Positions 1 to 4,415 of a DNA stretch of 7,609 bases are shown one piece after another (within the stretch, counting starts at the first letter, position 1; each line of letters opens with the position of its first letter). This DNA comes from Acidobacteriota bacterium (GTDB taxonomy: Bacteria; Acidobacteriota; UBA6911; RPQK01; DATIPO01). Under the pieces are notes generated by a model. That model worked only from the letters and a program-made list of their open reading frames with translations. It had not been told where the DNA came from and searched no databases. The stretch lies in contig JANQFM010000612.1 in the NCBI GenBank assembly GCA_028277865.1, positions 1-7,609 on the forward strand. The letters run 5' to 3'. Made by a program: the position numbers and the translations under genes.

Positions 1-1
1 C

Positions 2-760
2 GACCTGACAGACGGCCAACGCTTCGAGCATCACGCCGACTGGGTCTTCCCCCAGGGCAGCGCCATCAAGATCCCTGTTTTGATGGAAGTCTACAAGCAA
101 GCCCATCAAGGCCGCTTCAAGCTCTCGGACCCGGTGGCTGTCGGTGCCTCCGAGCAGGTGGGCGGCAGTGGCGTGCTCAAAGAGCTGGGAGACGGCAGCT
201 CGCAGCTCAGTATCCGCGATTTGGCCGTGCTGATGATCCTGGTCAGCGACAATACCGCCACCAACATGCTCATCAACCGGGTTGGAATGGAGCGCATCAA
301 CCAGACCATGCAATCGCTGGGCCTGCCTCAGACCCGTGTTCAGCGCCTCATGATGGATGCGGCCGCCCGCGGGCGGGGCGATGAAAACCTCTCCACTGCT
401 GCCGAAGCCGCCCACATCCTGGAAATGCTCTACAAGGGGGAGTTCCTGGATGCGGCGGCCTGCCAAGATATGCTCTCCATCCTGCAAAAAAGAAAATCAG
501 GCGCCATCCGGGCCGGGCTCCCCGCCGATTTGCCCGTCTCCTTCAAGCCGGGAGGCATTCCGGGAGTCTCCACCGAATGGGCCATCGTCCACTTGCGGGA
601 GCGCCCCTACATCGTGGTGGTGATGGGCAACTATGGGCTGGAAAACGAGTTCGCTGCGATCATGCGCCAGATCTCCCGCACCGCCTACGACTACTTCTGG
701 CGCCTCGGCCGCGCCTCCCGCTACGGAACCTACGTCGATCCGAAGCTAATTCGGAAGTAG
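2..760 (+). CDS. Class A beta-lactamase-like serine hydrolase (5' end cut off)
   Basis: The reading frame is open from base 2 to the TAG at 758-760, giving 252 residues. The true start and any signal peptide lie left of the window. Three motifs of the penicillin-recognising serine hydrolase fold are in order with class A spacing: S-A-I-K (nucleophile Ser codon 59-61, Lys 68-70), S-D-N at 245-253, and K-P-G at 545-553 in place of the usual K-T-G. The context L-V-S-D-N-T-A-T-N-M-L-I is strongly class A-like. The stretch aligned by eye to the omega loop has about the TEM length, but L-M-M-D-A-A stands where W-E-P-E-L-N is expected, so the deacylating Glu166 and Asn170 appear absent. True beta-lactamase activity is therefore doubtful; a periplasmic peptidase, esterase or penicillin-binding role is possible. 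Known family members are exported. About 50 N-terminal residues are probably missing. The gene is convergent with glmS. Confidence 0.85.
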   Translation, partial: DLTDGQRFEHHADWVFPQGSAIKIPVLMEVYKQAHQGRFKLSDPVAVGASEQVGGSGVLKELGDGSSQLSIRDLAVLMILVSDNTATNMLINRVGMERINQTMQSLGLPQTRVQRLMMDAAARGRGDENLSTAAEAAHILEMLYKGEFLDAAACQDMLSILQKRKSGAIRAGLPADLPVSFKPGGIPGVSTEWAIVHLRERPYIVVVMGNYGLENEFAAIMRQISRTAYDYFWRLGRASRYGTYVDPKLIRK

Positions 761-781
761 CCGGAAAGTCGTCCGAGCTGC

Positions 782-2611
782 TTATTCGACAGTCACAGAC
801 TTGGCCAGATTGCGTGGCTGGTCGATTTCACAGCCGTTTTCACGCGCGATGTAGTAGGCCAGCAACTGAAGAGGAACCACCGTCAGAAAGGGTGTAAACA
901 ACTCGTCGCAGGCGGGGACTTCGATCAGGTCGTCGCAGATGTGAGCCATTTGCGCATCCCCTTGGTTGGCGATGCCCAGCACCGGCCCCCGTCGGGCCTT
1001 GATTTCCTGGATATTGGAGATCATCTTCTCGCGGGAGCTGTCCCGGGGAGCGATGCACACCGAAGGGAAATTCTCGTCGATCAGGGCAATGGGTCCGTGC
1101 TTCATCTCGCCGGCCGCATAGGCCTCTGCGTGCAGGTAGGAGATCTCCTTCAGCTTGAGTGCGCCTTCCAAAGCCACCGGATAGCTGAGCTGACGCCCGA
1201 CGAAGAGAAAGTTCTTGAAGCGGCGGTACTTACGGGCAACTTGGCGGATGTGGTCGGCCTGTTCCAGGATCAAGGCCACCTTTTCAGGGATGGACTTGAA
1301 TTCCCGGATGAAGGCCTGCCCTTCGCTGACCGACATGCGGTGACGACGGCCCAACAGCAGGCTGACCAGGTAAAGGACGGCCACCTGGGAGGTGAAGGAC
1401 TTGGTGGATGCCACTCCGATTTCGGGTCCGGCGTGATTGTAGACGCCCGCCAACGTCTCTCGGGCGATGCTGCTGCCCACCACATTGACCATCCCCAGCA
1501 CCGGGACACCTTTGCGCTCCGCTTCGCGGACGGCGGCCAGGGTGTCGGCTGTTTCGCCGGACTGGCTGATGGCCAGCACGATCGTGCCCGACTTGAGGTT
1601 GAGCCTCCGGTAGCGGAATTCGGAGGCCAGGTCGACGTCGACGCCGATCTCCGTGCAGCTTTCGATCACGGAACGGCCGATCAGGCCCGCATAGTAGGAG
1701 GTGCCGCAGGAAACGATGATCAGGCGATCCATGTCCAGCACCTGATCTTTGACCGGTGCCAATCCGCCCAGCTTGGCGGTCCCTTCATCCTCGATCAGGC
1801 GTCCCCGCAGGGCGTTCTTTATCGAAGCCGGCTGATCGTAGATCTCCTTGAGCATGAAGTGCTCGTAGCCCTGCTTCTCAGCCTCCCGGACGTCCCAGTC
1901 CACCACCGTCTCGATGCGGTTCAAGGTGTCGGCGCCGTCCAGGTTGAAAATGTCGTACTGGGATGGCGTCAAGACGGCGATATCATTGTCTTCCAGGTAA
2001 ATGACGTTCTTGGTGTGGCTGACCAGGGCCGCCACGTCCGAGGCGGCGAACACCTCGCCGTTGCGGACGCCGATGATCAGGGGGCTGCCGCGCCGCGCCA
2101 GCACGATCTTGTCCGGCTCCTGACGGCACATGACGGCGATGCCGAAGGCGCCCCGCACTTGCCGCAATGCTTGCTCCACGGCTTCGACTAGGTCACCCCG
2201 GTAATGATCCTCGACCAGGTGGGTCAGGACTTCGGTGTCGGTTTCGGAGGCGAATTGGTGGTCCTTGGCGACCAGCCTGTTTTTGATCTGCTGGTAGTTT
2301 TCGATGATGCCGTTGTGGATTAAAAAAATGCTGGACGTGCAATCCCGGTGAGGATGGGCATTGCGCTCCGAAGGCTCGCCATGGGTAGCCCATCGGGTGT
2401 GGGCAATGCCGCCCCGAGCAGGCCACCTCTTGCCTTGCAGACGCTCTTCCAGAGCCTTGATCTTGCCCAGCGCCCGCTCGCTTTCGATGGAACCATTACT
2501 GAAGACTGCCAGGCCGCTGGAGTCGTAGCCCCGGTACTCCAGCCGACGCAGCCCGTCCATCAAGAGCGGCACAGCCGGACGCTGACCCAGGTAACAAATG
2601 ATTCCACACAT
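782..2611 (-). CDS. glmS: Glutamine--fructose-6-phosphate aminotransferase (isomerizing)
   Basis: This cytoplasmic enzyme converts fructose-6-phosphate and glutamine to glucosamine-6-phosphate, the first committed step toward UDP-GlcNAc for peptidoglycan and lipopolysaccharide. The 609 residues match the E. coli enzyme's length. The N-terminal class II glutaminase domain starts M-C-G-I-I, exposing nucleophile Cys2 after Met removal. It also carries H-T-R-W (71-74), H-N-G-I-I-E-N (99-105) and E-T-D-T-E (123-127). Two SIS sugar-isomerase domains follow: the first has S-C-G-T-S (301-305), S-Q-S-G-E-T (349-354) and A-S-T-K (401-404); the second has E-M-K-H-G-P (502-507). The C-terminus D-Q-P-R-N-L-A-K-S-V-T-V-E holds the Schiff-base lysine at 604. 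No key residue is missing. The ATG at 2611 is fixed by the need for Cys2, although no strong Shine-Dalgarno precedes it. The terminator at 2671-2698 implies a separate promoter within about 60 bases upstream; I could not assign one. No room or motif for a glmS ribozyme. Confidence 0.98.
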   Translation of the reverse strand: MCGIICYLGQRPAVPLLMDGLRRLEYRGYDSSGLAVFSNGSIESERALGKIKALEERLQGKRWPARGGIAHTRWATHGEPSERNAHPHRDCTSSIFLIHNGIIENYQQIKNRLVAKDHQFASETDTEVLTHLVEDHYRGDLVEAVEQALRQVRGAFGIAVMCRQEPDKIVLARRGSPLIIGVRNGEVFAASDVAALVSHTKNVIYLEDNDIAVLTPSQYDIFNLDGADTLNRIETVVDWDVREAEKQGYEHFMLKEIYDQPASIKNALRGRLIEDEGTAKLGGLAPVKDQVLDMDRLIIVSCGTSYYAGLIGRSVIESCTEIGVDVDLASEFRYRRLNLKSGTIVLAISQSGETADTLAAVREAERKGVPVLGMVNVVGSSIARETLAGVYNHAGPEIGVASTKSFTSQVAVLYLVSLLLGRRHRMSVSEGQAFIREFKSIPEKVALILEQADHIRQVARKYRRFKNFLFVGRQLSYPVALEGALKLKEISYLHAEAYAAGEMKHGPIALIDENFPSVCIAPRDSSREKMISNIQEIKARRGPVLGIANQGDAQMAHICDDLIEVPACDELFTPFLTVVPLQLLAYYIARENGCEIDQPRNLAKSVTVE

Positions 2612-2670
2612 CAGAATTTGAGTTTACCACGAGACCATGCCTATCCAGGGATGTGAGACGGAGCAGGGTT

Positions 2671-2698
2671 AAAGAAAAAGGCCCGCAGGGATGCGGGC
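2671..2698 (-). terminator. Rho-independent terminator of the metallo-hydrolase gene
   Basis: On the minus strand a perfect 7-bp stem GCCCGCA / TGCGGGC (plus-strand 2681-2687 and 2692-2698) encloses a 4-base loop. It is followed directly by CTTTTTCTTT (complement of 2671-2680). A GC-rich stem followed by a T-tract is the standard intrinsic terminator, and the polarity is clearly minus-strand. It begins 31 bases after the stop codon of the gene ending at 2730 and lies about 60 bases upstream of glmS, so it should insulate glmS from that transcript. Confidence 0.85.
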
Positions 2699-2729
2699 GC
2701 TCCAGGTCAAGAGGCTCTTCAAGCTGGTG

Positions 2730-3875
2730 TCATGGCTGGGAGGTTGGGGCCGACCCCGCCCTGGCTGGACGGAAATGAAAAAGCGTTTGCGGAGCCGGCA
2801 GATAAACCTCGGTGGTTTCGGGCAGCCGGGCTTTGACAAGCCTGATGAGTCTCTTCACATCCAGGAAGGGAATGCCCTTGAGCCGCTTGTCCTGAGGACG
2901 AAAGAAATTCTCCCAGTGCCCTAGAATCACGGCACGGGGCTTGGTGTTGGCAACGATGTGGGCTGGATCGGTGACCGTATCAAAGCTGCCGACGCACAAT
3001 AAAGCGAGGTCAACAGCTTTTTCTTGCAGCAGCTTTGGCGGTACTTGCCCGATGGTGGGGCTGGTGGCCGCATCCTGATAATAGATCCTGTAGAGCGGGG
3101 TCCGATTGTCCGCATCCATGAAGTCGATCAGATAGGCGAGAGTTTCCCCTTCCAGATACTCATCCGCTTTCTGGGGCACCGATTTGAGCGGGTCAGATAC
3201 GCACCCGGTCCAAAGGTGGAACATGAGGAACTGTGCCGGGTGCTGTGAGCACAGGGCTCGGATGCGCACTTTCGATTTTGGGACGCTCACCCAGCCTCCG
3301 GCACCGCCCGTTTTTTGGGGGCAGTCAGGGTCTTCTTCAGGGGCGCCATTGGCCTTGCACATACTGTAGTCAACCTGGTTGGCGCCTTCCTTGTTCAAGG
3401 CGATGACTTTGCCTGGTGGAATGTCCGGAATGCCGGTATCCTGGACGGGATCCCTCTTGTACCCGGCCAGCAGGTGCTTCATCGATCTGTTGCCGTAGAT
3501 GATCGCGTCAGGCGTCCTTTGCCAGACGTATGGAACGTCCATGAGATGGTCGTAATGTGCGTGACCAACCAGTATGGCCTTCACATCTGTCGCAGTTTTG
3601 GGGTGGAACCGGTCGATGCGAGCGACGTTCGGAGGGATCGGCTTTTTCAGTAATTCGGGCAGCTTGGGGTTGGAATAGAGGGGAGCGGTCAGGATCGCAT
3701 CATCTCCCTTGCGAATGTAAAAACCGCCCACACCAAGGAACCGGACCTGTACTGTGTCGGAATCCTTCCCCGGATCGATCTCAACAAGCTTGCTCCGGTG
3801 GATCGGCAGGCAGCTAAGGAATATGGACGTTGTGATGACTACAACGAAAAACCGCCGCCAACAAAGAGAATCCAT
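2730..3875 (-). CDS. MBL-fold metallo-hydrolase, probable lipoprotein
   Basis: A 381-residue protein of the metallo-beta-lactamase superfamily; substrate unknown. The signature H-A-H-Y-D-H lies at residues 105-110. Later candidate metal ligands are His212 (C-S-Q-H), Asp268 (Y-Y-Q-D) and His320 (I-L-G-H-W), so a two-metal site looks complete. The N-terminus has W-R-R, then a hydrophobic run ending I-F-L-S-C with Cys22. This resembles a slightly non-ideal lipobox and suggests a lipid-anchored periplasmic protein. About 100 residues separate the HxHxDH motif from His212, including a Gly/Pro-rich insert with Cys173 and Cys185; Cys209 and Cys225 follow. Start: the ATG at 3875 has GAGGTG six bases upstream. 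A GTG at 3884 is in frame but lies inside that ribosome site, so the ATG is preferred. Single-gene transcript ended by the terminator at 2671-2698. Its codons look somewhat less GC-rich than its neighbours', by eye. It is not a recognisable class B antibiotic lactamase. Confidence 0.88.
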   Translation of the reverse strand: MDSLCWRRFFVVVITTSIFLSCLPIHRSKLVEIDPGKDSDTVQVRFLGVGGFYIRKGDDAILTAPLYSNPKLPELLKKPIPPNVARIDRFHPKTATDVKAILVGHAHYDHLMDVPYVWQRTPDAIIYGNRSMKHLLAGYKRDPVQDTGIPDIPPGKVIALNKEGANQVDYSMCKANGAPEEDPDCPQKTGGAGGWVSVPKSKVRIRALCSQHPAQFLMFHLWTGCVSDPLKSVPQKADEYLEGETLAYLIDFMDADNRTPLYRIYYQDAATSPTIGQVPPKLLQEKAVDLALLCVGSFDTVTDPAHIVANTKPRAVILGHWENFFRPQDKRLKGIPFLDVKRLIRLVKARLPETTEVYLPAPQTLFHFRPARAGSAPTSQP

Positions 3876-3890
3876 GGTGCACACCTCGTC
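3871..3890 (-). promoter_or_regulatory. Ribosome binding site deciding the start of the metallo-hydrolase
   Basis: Read on the minus strand, GACGAGGTGTGCACC precedes the ATG at 3875-3873. GAGGTG is a good Shine-Dalgarno match with six bases to the ATG. The alternative in-frame GTG start (3884-3882) is the last three bases of this GAGGTG, so it could not use it. This is why the start was placed at 3875. Confidence 0.7.
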
Positions 3891-3944
3891 ACTGCAATAG
3901 CGTGCATCGGGTGCAAAGGAGAGCCCCCCAAAGGGATCGAAATC

Positions 3945-3970
3945 CTCACGAAGAAGAACTCGCGTGAGTT
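3945..3970 (-). other. Two overlapping, mutually exclusive small hairpins in the metallo-hydrolase leader
   Basis: Stem A pairs AACTC (3957-3961) with GAGTT (3966-3970) around a four-base loop. Stem B pairs CTCACG (3945-3950) with CGTGAG (3963-3968) around twelve bases. They share 3966-3968 and cannot form together. They lie about 70-95 bases upstream of the ATG at 3875. The stems are visible in the sequence; any regulatory role is inference, and stems this short can arise by chance. Confidence 0.3.
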
Positions 3971-4109
3971 TCGTAGGGAGTTTGCGCCCTTACCGCGGGC
4001 TTTCCCTCTTGTCCCGACTTGCGCATTCGGTTGTAAAGCAGCACTTAGTCTGTTGCCGATGCTATAACAACACCCGCCGCCAGAGCAAGCACCCTTTTCC
4101 TACTGTTCC

Positions 4110-4150
4110 GTCTGGCTAAATCCCAATTTCGTTCAATTTGGAAACCAGAC
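4110..4150. repeat. Imperfect inverted repeat at the left edge of the repeat cluster
   Basis: GTCTGG (4110-4115) pairs with CCAGAC (4145-4150), and an inner CCAA / TTGG pair can extend the stem after unequal internal loops. The right arm is part of the 16-base sequence that recurs inverted at 4283-4298. The left arm therefore looks like a third, degraded copy of that motif. Confidence 0.45.
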
Positions 4151-4298
4151 AGAATCGGAAAAGAGAAAATGCCACCATTCGAGATTGCCTCGGTGGAGCG
4201 GTGTTGCCATGCCGGCGCTGCCGCCAACAAACACCGCTCCACGGGGACGAGCCCGCGTGGTGGCGTCAGTGGGTGGGGTACGCTGTCTGGTTTCCAAA
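4137..4298. repeat. 16-bp perfect inverted repeat framing 130 bases
   Basis: TTTGGAAACCAGACAG at 4137-4152 recurs as its exact reverse complement at 4283-4298. The arms frame 4153-4282, which contains the 13-bp inverted repeat and the first copy of the 36-base direct repeat. A perfect 16-base match this close is very unlikely by chance. It resembles the ends of a small non-autonomous element or an intergenic palindromic repeat, but I see no flanking target-site duplication and no transposase. Confidence 0.7.
4193..4242. repeat. 13-bp perfect inverted repeat with a 24-base loop
   Basis: GTGGAGCGGTGTT (4193-4205) is matched by AACACCGCTCCAC (4230-4242) with no mismatch. The loop, 4206-4229, is GC-rich and rich in GCC/GCGC. 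There is no T-tract on either side, so it does not look like an intrinsic terminator. The right arm overlaps the first 36-base repeat copy, so this stem competes with the smaller hairpin in that copy. Confidence 0.75.
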
Positions 4299-4330
4299 CA
4301 CGGCTCCACGGAGGCAAGCTCCTGTGGTGG
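4228..4330. repeat. Two copies of a 36-base hairpin-forming repeat, 67 bases apart
   Basis: Copy 1 spans 4228-4263 and copy 2 spans 4295-4330; 29 of 36 bases agree without gaps. Both begin CAAACAC, share GCTCCACGG and end GTGGTGG. Each copy can fold: CCAC pairs with GTGG (4239-4242 with 4257-4260; 4306-4309 with 4324-4327). A second short stem lies inside, GGG/CCC in copy 1 and GGAG/CTCC in copy 2, closing a five-base loop. One differing pair is compensatory: G4245-C4253 versus A4312-T4320. The repeats are visible directly; their function is unknown. Confidence 0.7.
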
Positions 4331-4415
4331 CCGGCTCCCTTTTCATCCCACTCGTTCACTACGGACGAGACCCCCTGAGTGAGCAGCATTGGACTCTACC
4401 CGGATTAATTCCGCA

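Larger units (their letters stand above)
3876..4415. other. Gene-free interval with a repeat-rich right half
   Basis: No frame here reads as a protein with family-like features; the short open frames run through the inverted repeats. The part nearest the metallo-hydrolase (3876-4105) must hold its promoter and leader. A weak minus-strand candidate is TTGCTC (complement of 4083-4088), 16 bases, then TATAGC (complement of 4061-4066), which would give a leader of roughly 180 bases; this match is poor. The leader contains the alternative hairpins at 3945-3970. The right part (about 4106-4378) is a cluster of direct and inverted repeats described separately. Between it and the permease stop at 4416 I see no intrinsic terminator with a T-tract. 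Confidence 0.6.

Noticed and set aside
80..85. TTG or ATG as the start of the beta-lactamase-like gene
   Set aside because: The frame is open back to base 2 and contains the catalytic S-x-x-K motif at 59-70, upstream of these codons, so the real start is outside the window.
941..2191. A 416-codon open frame on the plus strand lying inside glmS
   Set aside because: It is exactly antisense to glmS, its product has no recognisable domain and a shadow-type His/Asp/Gly/Val composition, and the minus-strand frame is an unmistakable full-length GlmS.
2..2611. Beta-lactamase-like gene and glmS as a functional cell-wall pair
   Set aside because: They are convergent, so not co-transcribed, and adjacency alone does not support a joint role.
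2612..2670. glmS ribozyme or riboswitch in the glmS leader
   Set aside because: Only about 60 bases lie between the upstream terminator and the glmS start, too few for the ribozyme core, and no matching structure is seen.
4193..4330. CRISPR array
   Set aside because: There are only two imperfect copies, with a 31-base gap that itself contains repeated motifs, and no further units or cas genes.
4045..4389. A 114-codon open frame on the minus strand, plus overlapping plus-strand frames at 4138-4476, 4169-4378 and 4185-4382
   Set aside because: All run through the inverted and direct repeats, overlap one another on both strands and give Arg/Pro/His-rich products with no family features; they are by-products of the GC-rich repeat.
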